From assembly GCA_010909165.1 (NCBI GenBank), contig MU008167.1:558001-622000 (forward strand): a DNA stretch of 64,000 nt. The letters run 5' to 3'. The translations under genes were made by a program, and so were the position numbers. The DNA comes from Anthoceros angustus. Taxonomy: Eukaryota > Streptophyta > Anthocerotopsida > Anthocerotales > Anthocerotaceae. How positions within the stretch are numbered: position 1 is the stretch's first letter; each line of letters begins with the position of its first letter. This document shows positions 53,101 through 64,000 of this stretch, one piece after another. The notes under the pieces are model-generated. The model made no database searches. It was given only the letters and a program-made list of their open reading frames with translations, and was not told the origin of the DNA.

Positions 53101-54369
53101 AAACCCTACGTAGCAAAAGGTAATTCGTCTCAAGACCGCAATCTAAGCGAAGAAAAAAAAAACCAAGATGAAATGTCTCTATCGAGGGTATGACTCCGAG
53201 CTCAAAGTTAGATTATAGATGAGCGACTGCCAAAGCACAACACAGAAAGCTTGCCTTGGTATGTCTCACGACGGTCTAACCCAACTGATGTTCCCTATTG
53301 GTGGGTGATTGGTGCTGCTTCACGCTTCCTGCTACGAAACTACTGTGAATCATTAAATTTACCAAGTGCTATAGGAATGTTTCCACCTAGAGGGGCCTTG
53401 TTTATAATGACCATGATGGCCTTAAGCTACATAGGCATAAAGTTTTGAGTCTAAATGCCGTGGCTTTTGTCAAGGTAAGCAACATAGAGGAGCGCGCTTG
53501 GGTTATGTCTCGCTTCCCCTAAGGTCTCATGGAATTTCCTCCCTACCCTACCCACATCCCGTAGAAGTTTATTCTTCATAAGTATGAGGGTACTAGATAA
53601 ATGGGAAGGAGGTGAACATGCCCTAATTTTACGAGATTGAAAATGGACTCCTTCAAGGAAAGGAAAAAAAAATGGAAGGACCATCAATTCCATTTCTGGA
53701 AAATAATAATGAGCAAGCCGATCATTATGGGGTTGAAGAATTTATGACCTACATCTTTGCCATGGGTTCTAAACTATTACACATATACGCAGAGTGAGAT
53801 AAAAAGAAATTTAAATGTTTAACTACTTTAAATTTCTTAATTAATCTTATCCTTATAAAGGCACATAGGGCACAATGACTAAGTAGGTATATCACAATTC
53901 AGTTGAAGATCATGTGATTATTTTAATATATTTTGTCTTTACCATGTTCAATCATTGTACTTTTTATTATCTTATTTATTGCACATGATCCGATCGGGAG
54001 GAAGAAAAAGGAAGAGAAAAGATAAAGGCCGACCAAGGATCAGAAACGAGAGAAGTATAAATTTCTTTTACACCATGGCCAGTCGTCGAAGGGAATCACA
54101 AGGAACGGGGGTGTGTACATACGTATGTAGTGCACAAAGACCTAACAATAAAAGACTGCGCACGACGGTGCTTTCCTTCGAGTTGACAAATGCACAATTG
54201 GCCAAACCTAGGATTCGATGATCTCATTGGCTGATGGAATTTTCCGGGTTCGATGAGCAAACACGAAATCGCCCATTTCAGTACTGGATTGACTGGGAGT
54301 CCTCCATCCAACCAGCAACTCGGACCTGTGATCGAAAACTCCCTTTCCCAGAGGCAAAAAGTGTTCGGA
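53101..54369. other. Intergenic, AT-rich
   Basis: Only short frames on all strands and an AT-rich stretch at 53,760-53,990. It contains the 3' flank of the TANGO2 gene. No RNA gene or repeat of note is seen. Confidence 0.5.
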
Positions 54370-55842
54370 TCAAAGGACGGCGGGCACATGTATGGCAAAC
54401 CGGAAAGCATGCTCCTTCCAGTCCCCAGCTTCCAAGTACCTTTCATAGAAGGTGACGTTGCCATTCTTCCGAACTGCCAGAACTGCCATGTTCCTTGTGC
54501 CAAATCTGCCCTGAGCAAGACACGCCGCAGGGCAGAGCAACAGCAGCATGGGCAACATTGATGGGAGCCGTTGTGACCTAACCCTAACATCATTCAGGCA
54601 ATTCAGGCATGGCAACAACATCTGACAGGGAGCTGCTTGAGACCTATACATGAGATCATTCAGCCATAGCAGCAACATCTGATAAGAAAATGCTGTGACC
54701 TTAACATGAGATCGCTCATTCCGGCATGGCAACAACATCTTATTTGGAGCTGCTGTGACCTAAGCATGCTATCATTCAGGCATAGCACCACGAATTGATA
54801 GGGAGAAGCTGTGCAATACACACGGGGTCATGAAGCCATGGCAGCAACATTTGTTCAGGAGCTGCTGTGACCTAAACACGACATCATCCAGCCATGGCAA
54901 CAACGCTTGACAGGGAGCTGTTGCAACGCACACATTCGATCACTCAACCATGGCAACAACACAGGTAGGGAGCTGTGGTGACCTGCGGTGTGAGACAATC
55001 CACAAAGATGGAGCTCATCTCGAACTCCACGTCTGCTCCATATCCGGTGACGGGAAGCCGGCTGCGGTCGGCCTTCTGCGTGTCCATCAGCACGTCCTGC
55101 ATCAACTTGGGAGCGGGCACCTCCTCACCCCGTGCATCCTCAAGCAGAGCTCGAAGCGTTTGCAGCCCTAGCTCCACCTGCACTGAAGAAGGCCGGATCC
55201 GTGAGCTCCATGGCCATGGCAGATGCAGGGAGGAGGATTTTGCGCTAACCTTGGGCCAGGGGGAGTCGAGGAAGCCGTTGCTCATGGCGTGCATTCCCGC
55301 AGCCACCTGCTGGACGTGCACTGCGAAGCCGGCAGGCTCAGCCCTGGAGCGGTTGGTGCAATACACCATCTGCCCGGTGCGGAGGTCGGCGACCAGGAGG
55401 TTGAAGCCGTTGTACCGATGGGCGTCCGCGGCCACCTCTTCCGCGTATTCTTGCGGGCTCTTGGAGCTGCGGAGGAAGCGATCGGGGAGCTCCCCCCGGC
55501 TCTGGGCCTGGGGCTGGGCGCCGGGAGCCCGGAAGTTGGTGAGCAGGGCGAGGCGTCCCGTTGTGGAGCAGGCCAGCCATGTCCCTCCCGCCCGGAGATC
55601 CTTTCCCCCCAGTATCCGGCCGCCCGGGCTCTCGCCGTCCACCTCGTCCCACCAGTGTGCCGGCAGCGTCGGTCTGCGACAATTCCATGATTCGCGAATT
55701 CCAGAATTCGGCAGTTCCAAGTCCAATTCGAAGGCGTGGACATGAGATGGTGGATTCACCTGGACAGTAACTCGTCACGGTTGGAGATGAGCAGCAGCGA
55801 GTACAAGGGATGGCAGTCCTGCGCCCAGAAGGAGATACACAT
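54370..55842 (-). CDS. TANGO2: TANGO2 / NRDE-family protein, 4 exons
   Basis: Four exons join in phase to 280 residues: 55,842-55,760, 55,673-55,250, 55,177-54,983 and 54,510-54,370. The start MCISFWAQDCHPLYSLLLIS leads into the family-defining NRDE (SNRDELLSR). The body has RPTLPAHWWDE, GGKDLRAGGTWLACSTTGRL and LALLTNFR. The C-terminus RFGTRNMAVLAVRKNGNVTF and FYERYLEAGDW matches the family ending. The human protein is 276 residues, so this is full length. TANGO2 proteins are cytosolic, mitochondrial or Golgi-associated and have been implicated in secretion, lipid and haem handling; the biochemical role is debated. Splice borders are GT-AG; introns are 86, 72 and 472 nt, the last filled by a minisatellite. 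Confidence 0.93.
54560..54970. repeat. About 60-bp minisatellite in the last TANGO2 intron
   Basis: Seven degenerate units share the cores ATGGCAACAACATCTGACAG, GGAGCTGCTGTGACCTAA and ATCATTCAG. They fill nearly all of the 472-nt third intron (54,511-54,982), while the other introns of this gene are only 72 and 86 nt. Expansion of a short intronic sequence is the simplest reading. Confidence 0.85.
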
Positions 55843-55977
55843 GTCGGAAGACGTTTTCCTGCTCAAATGCATCTCATCAGAATCTCCTTTAATTTACAAG
55901 ACCTACCTACTGAGCTTCTTGTTCGTTAAAACACATATCGGCCGCAACAACGAGGTAGGTGTCCCTCCTTCCCTTGT

Positions 55978-56135
55978 AGTGGCTTTCTTTCGGCAACGAG
56001 TTTGCAATGGCTTTTTTTCGGCAACGAGTTTGCAATGGCTTTCTTTCGGCAACGGGTTTGCAATGGCTTTCTTTCGGCAACGGGTTTGCAATGGCTTTTT
56101 TTCGGCAACGAGTTTGCAATGGCTTTCTTTAGGCA
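55978..56135. repeat. 28-bp minisatellite, about six copies
   Basis: The unit TGGCTTTCTTTCGGCAACG followed by (A/G)(A/G)GTTTGCAA repeats almost perfectly. Because 28 is not a multiple of three, successive copies change frame. The long open frames over it are repeat artefacts. Confidence 0.9.
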
Positions 56136-56589
56136 ATGATTATGCATTGCAAAGAGAATGGCGTTTGCAAACATAGTTTTCAGGACCGCTTGGAACTTGG
56201 AGACGCATTATCTTCAACCTTTGGAGCTAAGTAGGCTCTTCCGTATTCCAGACTTCGGTGGTAAGTAGGCTCTTCTTTATTCTAGATTATTATTTGAGAG
56301 TAGCAAGTAGCTTCATGTAGACAATAGATAATTGGGGGCTCGTTCGTGTTAGCCTAACCCCCTTAGAGATTATTGCCATCGCCTTGGTGTGGATGGGACT
56401 TCCCACCTTTGCATATTTATAAAGCCTCCACGTTCGTCGATATATATCGATCTCCTCTTAGTACATAATTAAGACTAGCGTAAGAAATTGACCAGTTAGA
56501 ACTTTAAACCTCCTCCTTCAGTGTTTAGTATTTACACATGTTGGCTTCCTTTTGATTAGGACCAGCGTGGTAATGGACCCCAATATTTA

Positions 56590-56995
56590 GAATTCAGAAC
56601 CCGATACTTAAGAGTCCTACATACATAGTGTAGCGTTCTTTGTTCTTTCTCCCATACTTAGGAGTCCTACGTACATAGTGTAGTGTTCTTTCTCCCGATA
56701 CTTAGGAGTCCTACGTACATAGTGTAGTGTTCTTTCTCCCGATACTTAGCATTCCTACGTACATAGTGTAGTGTTCTCTCTCCCTATGCTAAGGAGTCCT
56801 ACGTACATAGTGTAGCGTTCTTTCTTCATTACACTTAGAGAACATGTTGGCTTCTCATCTTGAGTGATAACATCACTTTTCTTGTTAGGACCTCATAGCA
56901 TAGTTCTTTCTTCATTACACTTAGAGAACATGTTGGCTTCTCATCTTGAGTGATAACATCACTTTTTCTTGTTAGGACCTCATAGCATAGTTCTA
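56590..56995. repeat. 45-bp and 86-bp tandem repeats
   Basis: The core GATACTTAGGAGTCCTACGT with ACATAGTGTAGTGTTCTTTC occurs five times at 56,605-56,825. It is followed by two copies of an 86-bp unit (CTTCATTACACTTAGAGAAC to GGACCTCATAGCATAGTT) at 56,821-56,905 and 56,906-56,993. Confidence 0.85.
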
Positions 56996-58499
56996 CCTTT
57001 TGTCTGCCACTTAGCGAATTGAACTATGCTAGCTAACCATCTATGGGTGCCATAAACTGATAGCTTTCAATTCTAATGTGGTAAATCATAGTTCACTTTA
57101 GGTTAAACTGACCGTGAATTATTTACAAATCCTCAATAGTTCACATGAACTGACCTTAAAAATGATATTTTATTTTGAATAATTTATTTCATCTCACTCT
57201 CTTCCATGTTTTATTCCGTCCTCCCGTTTCCAAGCTTTCCCTTTTCACTCTTTCCGCCCCATCCCGCCTGTTCCATCTTCCCCGTTTGAAGTTTTCGCTT
57301 TGGGTTGCCACGGCCTTGCAAAGGCGGCAAAAATGTTGAGAGGATCTCTTCCTGAAAACGCGAAGATAGCACCAACTTGCTTGTCAAGAATGTGGCTCAT
57401 TTGCCTTTTTGCTCATAAGTTTATGGCTCCTTGATGAAGGGTTGCCATTTTTTGCCACTGTAAGCTACATCTTTTGGTGCACGTTCGCTGGTATACAAGT
57501 TTGGTTATTCAAGCATCAGATTCGTGGGGACATGAGCCTTTGAAAGATGTCTTGTGCCACAATCATGGATATGAAATGAGCTCTAACCAAGTTTAGAAGC
57601 TTTTCCATCATCATTGCAAGTGGACTACAATTATGGCTTCATACGTGGTCCATTCAGGGCATGAGTTGTTCAAATCGCCTTCTTTAGTTCCATCTTTTTC
57701 TAATTTCTCAAAAAAATCTAGACAAAGAAACGGTAGAGCAATCCAGCCAAAACGTCACACTACAATTTACACTTCTCAAAGTCATGGCCTTCTCTTTTTT
57801 GAATGCCCTGACAATAGAGAGCCGAGACGAAGCAACGCTCAAACAGTACGAGGTTAGAAGAAAATCAAAATTACCTTATAGTTCTTTGCAGTTTGTCCAA
57901 AGGCGTTTAGTTAAATATCTACAGCTCACGCTTCGTAGATCATCCATTTCAATGATGATTGAACCATTTCAAGGCACTAGAAATGACCACATTGTAAAGT
58001 AACAACAGAGAGGGACCTTGTCTAATCAAGCTCATATATATGTATACGTGCTTAGATACCATCGCAGGTTATGTAAGAATTGGGAAGAACTCTTGTATTC
58101 ACTAAACCTCGTCTACCTACTTTTGCTCGAAATTACGAGCTTCATACATTGATATATCGTTTCCAATAAAACTGCCATCTTGATTGTTATTGGCAAAATT
58201 CGATAAAGACATATGCTTGGCACAAAGCGAGGTGTGGTCTTCACTGTCCTTATGAATACATATATTATATAAAAGAATACATGTGTCTCATGAAGGCAGA
58301 GCATGGTACATGCTCTCTCTTATCTTGCCATCTACTACTAATGTCCGCTAATGCTTTTGGCCCGACCTTATATCCAAGCTTTCCAAATCGTACCGGCTTG
58401 AGTTTCTACAACGATGAGGTTTTGCTTGGGTTTGGTCCAACCTGTGGCCTGCTCTCTCTTGTCTTGCACCTGTGTAGGCCCCCTCAACGACTTTGGGAC

Positions 58500-59020
58500 C
58501 CACTTGGCTAGTTGCCCCGCTGGCGAGTAGCGCATCACTACGCATAACGCCGTCCGCGATGTCATGTATGGCGAAGGACAGTGGGTTCCTGCCAAATAGG
58601 GAGCGCACAAATACTTTGCTCAACAGCATTTCCCTCAGGGCTGATCTGTTTTTGGCTTAGGGGGACTAGGTTTTGCTTGCGGATGTGATTGTAACAGATC
58701 CTACTTGGGACACTATCTGTGTGCAAGTTATCATCAACCCTCCGGATTGAGTGGCGAAGGGATGCGCGACAATAAAGGTTCACAAGTACTCACCCATGCA
58801 GGAAGGTCATGCATTCATCCCCCTTGCCATGAAGACCCATGGGGCCATGGGCAAGGATTTCTCCAAGTTCATCAAAGCCTGTACCAAGGCATTTCACAGT
58901 CACAATAATGGGGTTAATCTCCCCCTTTCTTGTGTGGTTGCCTTCTTCCAGCAACGGGTGTCGATCGCTCTGCAGAGGACGGCAGCAAACACGGAGGATG
59001 TGGCATCTTCGGCACCAGTG
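58500..59020 (+). pseudogene. Transposon-type C-terminal fragment, decayed
   Basis: The plus strand contains scattered protein-like pieces in different frames: HNAVRDVMYGEGQWVPAK, then DVIVTDPTWDTICVQVII, then MQEGHAFIPLAMKTHGAMGK. This series (His-rich entry, a DVxVTDPT-like strand, then a Phe-Ile-Pro-Leu-Ala strand) resembles the nuclease-like tail seen after reverse transcriptases of some non-LTR elements. It is short and broken, and the assignment is tentative. Confidence 0.3.
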
Positions 59021-59094
59021 GTAGGTAGGCCTTTTCATATCCCAGACCATGACATTCTCAGAGCAGCATGTAATTTCAAAATGGGCTATCATGG

Positions 59095-59185
59095 GGGCTA
59101 GTCCCCCTTGGCTTGGTGCCCCATGCTATTGAGTTTCTGGGGACTAGCCCATTGGCTTGGTGCGCCATGCTATTCCGTTTCTCGA
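59095..59185. repeat. About 50-bp tandem duplication
   Basis: GGGGGCTAGTCCCCCTTGGC and GGGGACTAGCCCATTGGC each lead into TTGGTGC(C/G)CCATGCTATT. The first copy contains a small GGGGGCTAGTCCCCC palindrome. The stretch to 59,638 holds no gene; it includes phrases resembling the MITE at 3,238-3,970 (AAAGTCCCATTT, GAGAGTTCCCAA). Confidence 0.7.
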
Positions 59186-59638
59186 TACCTATTTTGAGTT
59201 ATTTATAGAATTAATAAATATGTGTTTAGTAATTCCGTCTACCTACCGAGTTGAAAATTTAAACCTAATTAGGTTTATTTGCCCAAATACCATCAGCGAA
59301 AAAGTCCCATTTACTCTTTCACATTTTGAAGGGAGCAAGATCGGACGTGGCAATAAGAGGGGTCGTATTTAGAGAGTTCCCAAGTGGAGAGGTAAAGAGA
59401 CGGGTGGTCTGACCACTCTTCGGACTTCCGCTGGCTGCTGTAAAGGGGATTGCGGAGTCGGGAATCGGGATTGAAAAGCTCGCGTTTTTTAAGGTCGTTG
59501 TTTCAATGTTTCTCCTAAGATACATATGATAACACTAATGCCAGACATGAAGAGAAATTGTCGTTTGAATTAAGAGCCACAGTGATGGCACGGTACAGAA
59601 TTCCCGGAATCTGGCCGGGGCCGGAAAACGGGCATCTT

Positions 59639-61108
59639 CTAGAACAGAGTCCCGGCACGCTTGTCGGCCTCGGGGGCGATAGGACTCCGGTCGGGCCTGC
59701 CCAACTGAAAGGCGACCTTCTGGTGCAGCAGCTCGCCGTCCTCGCGCATGTGGATGGGTATGCGGAGAGATCGCTGGATGTTGTTGTCCATGGCCGAGTA
59801 GAATCCCGCGCAGTTCCGGTACATCTCGAACACCATTCCCAGCTGGAAGCAGTTGGTGAAGCTGTGTGCGAATGCGGCCAGCACGCTGAGCCCGGCGGCA
59901 GAGGAAGCCAGCACCATCTGCTGCTCCGATTCGGCTCCCGAGGCGAGGCTGGCAGCTGCGGCCATGGCGGCCAAAGCCGGACTGGCCACAGCGAGCACCT
60001 TGTTGTAACCGAGGTACTCTTTCATTAGATCCAGGTACTCCTGCACATCTCCGTTTTGGAGCCGCTGGGACACCTCCTTCAGGTCCTTGGCGATGGCGGG
60101 AGTCCAGCCGTTTAGGGTTACGGTTTCCGGGACCGGGATCTCTGGCAGACTGGTGTCGACCGTGCCCGTCATCGCTGAGGGTTCGAGCTTGGATGGGAAC
60201 TTGGGGAGAACCACGGGGAGGAGCGGGAGAGGGAAGGCCTTGTCCAGAGCGTGGAGGCGGGAGATGTTGTCGTTGAGGAATAAGGTTGCTTCCTCTCGCA
60301 GTCGGGGGTCCAGGCGGAGGGTGCTTTGAATCTCCTTTTCCAGTTTGCGGAAGAATCTTGCGGCCGTGCGCTGCTCCTCTGCTAGCTGGGCTGGTTGGAG
60401 GAAGTTGATTCCCGCCATGACTGTGGATGCCCCGGCGTTGAGGAGGAAGGATGAAAAGGCGATGCTCGGGGCGTGCAGGGCGCCTTGGACGGCGGACAGA
60501 GAGGCTGCGGAGACTGTGGCCAGACCCAGGGTGACGTTGAAGAGATGGTTCCAGTTGTCCCTCTGCACGGCCAGGACGGCGTGCATCTCGGCGCGGTCGG
60601 CTGCCATGGCGGCCAGGTTGTGGAGCTTGGCCACCACCCGGTGGTTGGTGCTGCCGTCCCGGAGGAGCCATCCCTTGTACTGCACTGCGGGGTCGGAGGA
60701 TGTGGGGAGGGCCGTGGTCGGGGTGGTGCCGCCGGGGCTCGAGAGGTAGGCGTTCTCCAGGACCTGCCACTTGTGGTCCTTGCAAGGGGACTTGCCGGGG
60801 GAGGAAGTCTGGCAGCGCACCACACCTGCAGCAGCAACAGAAGTCAGAGATGTTAGTCACTTGGCGCCTCAGAGCGTGTAGGGAAAGGAATGACCAGGCA
60901 GAAATTGCAGAGAAGAGCAGTTTTTGGTGGTGGGTTACCGACCTGGAGGAAGCTGAGGGTGGGACTTGGCGGTGAAGAGGGTGGATGGCCTCTTGCAGGA
61001 GAATCCGCCACGGACAGCGCCGCTGCTGAGTTTGTCTGACCCTGAGGTGCTGGCGACCGCCGCAGTCAGAGACTCTGTCCCGCACCTGAAAGTCATTGTT
61101 GTTGCCAT
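59639..61108 (-). CDS. At4g22030-like protein, plastid-type N-terminus, 2 exons
   Basis: Exon 1 (61,108-60,943) starts MATTMTFRCGTESLTAAVAS and is Ser/Thr/Ala/Arg-rich, like a chloroplast transit peptide. Exon 2 (60,825-59,639) follows a 117-nt GT-AG intron and ends at TAG. The roughly 450-residue product matches the Arabidopsis At4g22030 family. Matching blocks are AADRAEMHAVLAVQRDNWNH, PAQLAEEQRTAARFFRKLEK, LHALDKAFPLPLLPVVLPKF, NGWTPAIAKDLKEVSQRL, and GMVFEMYRNCAGFYSAMDNN followed by MREDGELLHQKVAFQLGR. Two Ala/Ser/Leu-rich hydrophobic stretches (near TVSAASLSAVQGAL and LAAMAAAASLASG) could be membrane helices. The Arabidopsis relative is labelled 'probable F-box protein', but I see no F-box here. 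Function is unknown. Confidence 0.9.
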
Positions 61109-61850
61109 GGATGATGCGAAAAGGGGAATGAAATGGGCGGGTGAAGTGGAGTGGAGTGGAGTGGGGGTGGAGTTGGGCGGGGCGGATGAGCAGCAGGATG
61201 ATGATCTTTGATGAGAGGTGGAATCTGCGAGTCCGGGTGGACGTGATGGAGGACTGCAGACGGCGGGGCGAGTCGAGTGTTGTTGGGCGGAGAAGGTTGT
61301 GACTGTGACGAATCGCTGCTGCAGTCAGAGTCTTTCGGTGCCTCTTTATATTGCTGCTGGGCAGTGGCAGGATGCATGGTGTGGGAGGAATCCTGAGAGC
61401 AAGAGAGAGGGGGGCACACAGAGGCCAGTCAAGTCAAAACTCCGCTACATTCCAATAGACAGGTTGATGGCGCTTCATGAGAGGTCAAGTCATCAAGCAT
61501 GGCAACTTCTCACCAAGCTTCGTCCCCTAAACTTACCAACAGCGTCTCTTACCTCATAAAACTTGTTGATCCATCTCGCACCTTTACAGACATCTACAGC
61601 TTCTCATGTCCGCACATCTGTGTGGTCTGATCCAAGGAGACAGCGAGTGAAATGGTTGCGTACATGCTTGTCAGGCGCTTTGGCTACTTGTCAGAGTCGT
61701 CAGCTAGCACGTGGTCCTTGAGTGGGCTGTGCCCACATAATTAAACACGGATCTACATATGTGGAGTACATAGACTTTTCTTCCGGTCAGGATTTACGTC
61801 GCCTAGGAAGCTTCGCATCATCACAGATTTGCCAAACCAGAGCACAGAGA
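61109..61850. promoter_or_regulatory. Upstream region of the At4g22030-like gene
   Basis: Between the start of the At4g22030-like gene and the stop of the next minus-strand gene. A GTGGAGTGGAGTGG run lies just upstream of the ATG, and TCTTTATATTGC, a possible TATA-like element, lies near 61,343. No gene is supported here. Confidence 0.35.
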
Positions 61851-62788
61851 TCATTGTGCGCAAGCGCAAGTGGATGCGTGCTTGCACCTCTTAATGCCGA
61901 AAATGGTGTCGTTGTCGTTTCTGGAGATGGCGTGCGCAAGGATGCTGCCAATAGCCTGCGAACACGGCATCGGTTTGTCAGCTCCAGCCAGAAAGGGGAA
62001 GGGAGCTCCTCCCTTTAGGTCATCTGCCGAAGTCTGTTCATACCTCGTCTTTGTCAGCCAGCTTGTGGGCGGCTACTGCTTGCTCCAGATAAGCATCGTG
62101 CTGCGGAAGAGACATGGAGAAGTACCAGCAACCCATAAGACAAGTTGAGAATCAGAAGCCGATTTGATTTCATGTCAAAAGAACCAGAGCCTGTCCGCTC
62201 ACCTCCTTATCCAGCAAGATATCTTCCTTCACCACATTCTTCACAATGTTTTTCCCAGGCTTGCCTAAGACCTGCAGATGATGCATGATCAGTTTCACAA
62301 GGGAATTCCCAAATTCATTCGAGGAGGAGGCAGCACCGACCTTCTCAAAGATTTCCTGGTCATTTCTCTGTTGCTTGGCGTAAAGGATGACGATTCGCAG
62401 AGCCTTGCCTGCGGCAAACCAGATGGGTTTCAGCAACCCGTTTAGCATATTGCAAGGAATCACTCAGGGCGAGGCATCGGAGGCTGACCCATTACCTAGT
62501 GTAGGCAGGTCATACTTGTCAGTCATCTCCTGCAGCCAATCGCGATGGGCTGTGTCCAGATTGAAAGCGACCTCTTTCTTGCCATCGCTCCTAACAATCG
62601 TTGAAGGTCTCTGTGGGATGCAGGCACCAAACCCATGAGCAGCTGGATTCACAGATCGCTGGAACCCGCAAAGTAAATCAGGATGCGCATACCGCAGTCG
62701 GATCCATGAACATTCTGTAACAGGCGTACGTGAAGGCTCCTGCAGTTGCAGTGGACGCAAGCACGACCGCAAGCCTTTTCCAATCCAT
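61851..62788 (-). CDS. 185-aa membrane-anchored protein of unknown function, 6 exons
   Basis: Six small exons join in phase: 62,788-62,693, 62,658-62,496, 62,408-62,341, 62,271-62,203, 62,100-62,044 and 61,955-61,851. Introns are 34 to about 102 nt and all borders are GT-AG. The N-terminus MDWKRLAVVLASTATAGAFT with CYRMFM is a likely single membrane segment or signal anchor. A central block (EVAFNLDTAHRDWLQEMTDK, then LPTLGKALRIVILYAKQQ) has the strand-helix-helix look of a ribbon-helix-helix-like fold. The end, IFGIKRCKHASTCACAQ, is Cys-rich. I do not recognise a named family. The very regular splicing argues for a real, conserved gene. It starts head-to-tail with TYW2 upstream, about 180 bp away. 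Confidence 0.75.
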
Positions 62789-62966
62789 CGTGTGTTGGTC
62801 ACTAGCTAGAGAGAGAGGCGATTCGGTGATTCTGCGCGTTTTACAATTCGGCAGCCATGGAGGGGAGGTGCTGCTCGAGGCGCATGCATCTTTTGTCATA
62901 CAGCTTAAAAAATACACAGCCAATTTGTGGCAACACTTCGTCTATATTCTGGCTGCATGAAGTTTG

Positions 62967-64000
62967 TCAAGCATTGGCAGCAGAGCTGCACTCCACATCT
63001 ACTACAATATGGCGGATGTGTGGTGCATACCACTTCACTCTTTCCACATGGGAGGCTGAGATCTGCCAGTCAAGTCCTGTTTCATCAGACGGGCCAGGCG
63101 ATATCAGTGAAGAAGGAAGATTGTAGGCTCTCTGCCAATGATGCAGGCTATCAAATGTGCATAGCAAACCTTGACTGGATGCGAGATTCCTCAAGGACTC
63201 GAGAAGATAATCAATCCACTCTCCTTCAGCGGTGTCCTTGACATTCTCGTGGACATGCAGAGTGCCACCTTTATGCCTGCAGAACTCATGATGATTTGCA
63301 ACACCGACTGGACCAGGTCAGTCTTCTGTACCTCATCTCTGAGTTATGTCAGGCACAAACATGCAGATACTGTACATGGTGGTGGGCTTACTTGAGAGCT
63401 TTCACAGCTGTGCTCCAACTGCCCTCACTGCTCGGTAAGAGTCCTAGGCACACCCTGTCTGCAATTCTCTGAGAAAAGACGGCCACTGAGTCCAGAAATC
63501 TTAAGTTCCATTTCCACTTGGCACAACCTTGCTTCAGGCATGACAGCTCAAATTCCAGATACCTCTGGTGCCATTATGCGATTGTCCCCCTCGATTACAG
63601 TGCAACGCTCCTCCACTGAGTTGACCTTGATGTTGTAGCGAAGTGCATGCAGTGCGTGAGAATTCCACTCACACGCATACGCATGCCTTGCACCTGCTCT
63701 GGTAACATACCCGAAGGAATGAGTGTTTTGATTTCCAAACAAACATGCATGAAGATGAAAATGACGTGGGTGCCATGGCAGCGCAATGGACAGAGGTAGC
63801 GAGAATGAAGAGGCGAACTCACTTGATGAGAAAAGGCAAGACGAAGTATCCGATTCCAGCAAACAAGTCCACCACTACTTCGCCATGGCAGTCCATGCTC
63901 GCAACTCGTAGCTTTTCAGACACGTTTCCAGAGGAGAACATGCACTTGGTGGCATCAAAACAGTACAGGATTCCATTCTCACGGTGCTCTATCCATCCAT
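62967..64000 (-). CDS. TYW2: TYW2 (tRNA wybutosine-synthesising enzyme 2), C-terminal part
   Basis: Five exons are visible: 64,000-63,823 (open at the window edge), 63,698-63,563, 63,468-63,392, 63,276-63,170 and 63,076-62,967. All are in phase with GT-AG borders. The chain has GWIEHRENGILYCFDATKC, MFSSGNVSEKLR and the SAM-binding motif VVVDLFAGIGYFVLPFLIK. These are followed by HAYACEWNSHALHALRYN and the C-terminal HVERVKWYAPHIRHIVVDV. TYW2 transfers the aminocarboxypropyl group of SAM to the tricyclic base at G37 of tRNA-Phe in wybutosine synthesis. In flowering plants TYW2 is the C-terminal part of a TYW3/TYW4/TYW2 fusion (At4g04670); whether this copy is fused lies outside the window. Confidence 0.93.

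Larger units (their letters stand above)
55843..58330. other. Intergenic region rich in minisatellites
   Basis: Upstream of TANGO2. It holds the 28-bp array at 55,978-56,135, a roughly 45-bp array at 56,590-56,830 and an 86-bp duplication at 56,821-56,995. Otherwise it is AT-rich, and no gene is supportable. The small plus frame at 57,633-57,857 has no recognisable features. Confidence 0.5.

Noticed and set aside
55975-56135. CRISPR-like regular repeat
   Set aside because: Units are contiguous without unique spacers and the genome is eukaryotic; it is a minisatellite.
59535-61085. 516-codon minus-strand ORF
   Set aside because: It overlaps the At4g22030-like exon in another frame, is Arg/Pro/Gly-rich and runs through the intron; a shadow of the real gene.

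Overview
The window is nuclear DNA of a streptophyte, most likely a non-seed land plant. It has spliced plant-family genes (FHA-AAA ATPase, TANGO2/NRDE, an At4g22030-like plastid protein, TYW2), mostly short introns of about 70-150 nt with GT-AG borders, and dense nested LTR and TIR transposons. There is no bacterial or organellar signature. I cannot name the species; the compact introns are compatible with a Selaginella-like or other early-diverging lineage, but that is a guess.

Layout. 1-3,970: decayed accessory DNA, with a coiled-coil pseudogene, minisatellites, a PIF/Harbinger-type pair (trihelix remnant plus truncated transposase) and a mariner-like MITE. 4,416-5,757 (+): a three-exon Pro-rich gene of unknown role. 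6,118-13,691 (-): an intact gene of about 25 exons for an FHA-AAA ATPase. 14,692-26,582: a Ty3/gypsy retrotransposon whose pol carries a C5-cytosine DNA methyltransferase between protease and reverse transcriptase, and a PHD-type zinc finger after the integrase. A further ORF of unknown function follows pol. This element contains a ~4.9 kb internal inversion. A 2.49 kb TIR transposon with a 4-bp target duplication is inserted in its protease. 28,319-33,761: copia gag and LTR fragments and a coiled-coil retroelement-type ORF. 33,824-48,548: a decayed 14.7 kb CACTA/EnSpm element (TNP2 and DUF4218 remnants on the minus strand) inserted near the 3' end of a minus-strand copia element whose pol is at 48,553-52,050. 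52,053-53,100: a short LTR, Met-tRNA primer site and gag remnant. 54,370-64,000 (-): a host gene block with TANGO2, an At4g22030-like protein, a 185-aa membrane-anchored protein of unknown role and the C-terminal part of TYW2.

The strongest candidate for an unusual system is the methyltransferase- and PHD-bearing gypsy element. One polyprotein would bring a DNA-modifying enzyme and a chromatin reader into the same particle or integration complex. Its methyltransferase frame is still fully open while gag, protease, RT and integrase carry frameshifts or stops.
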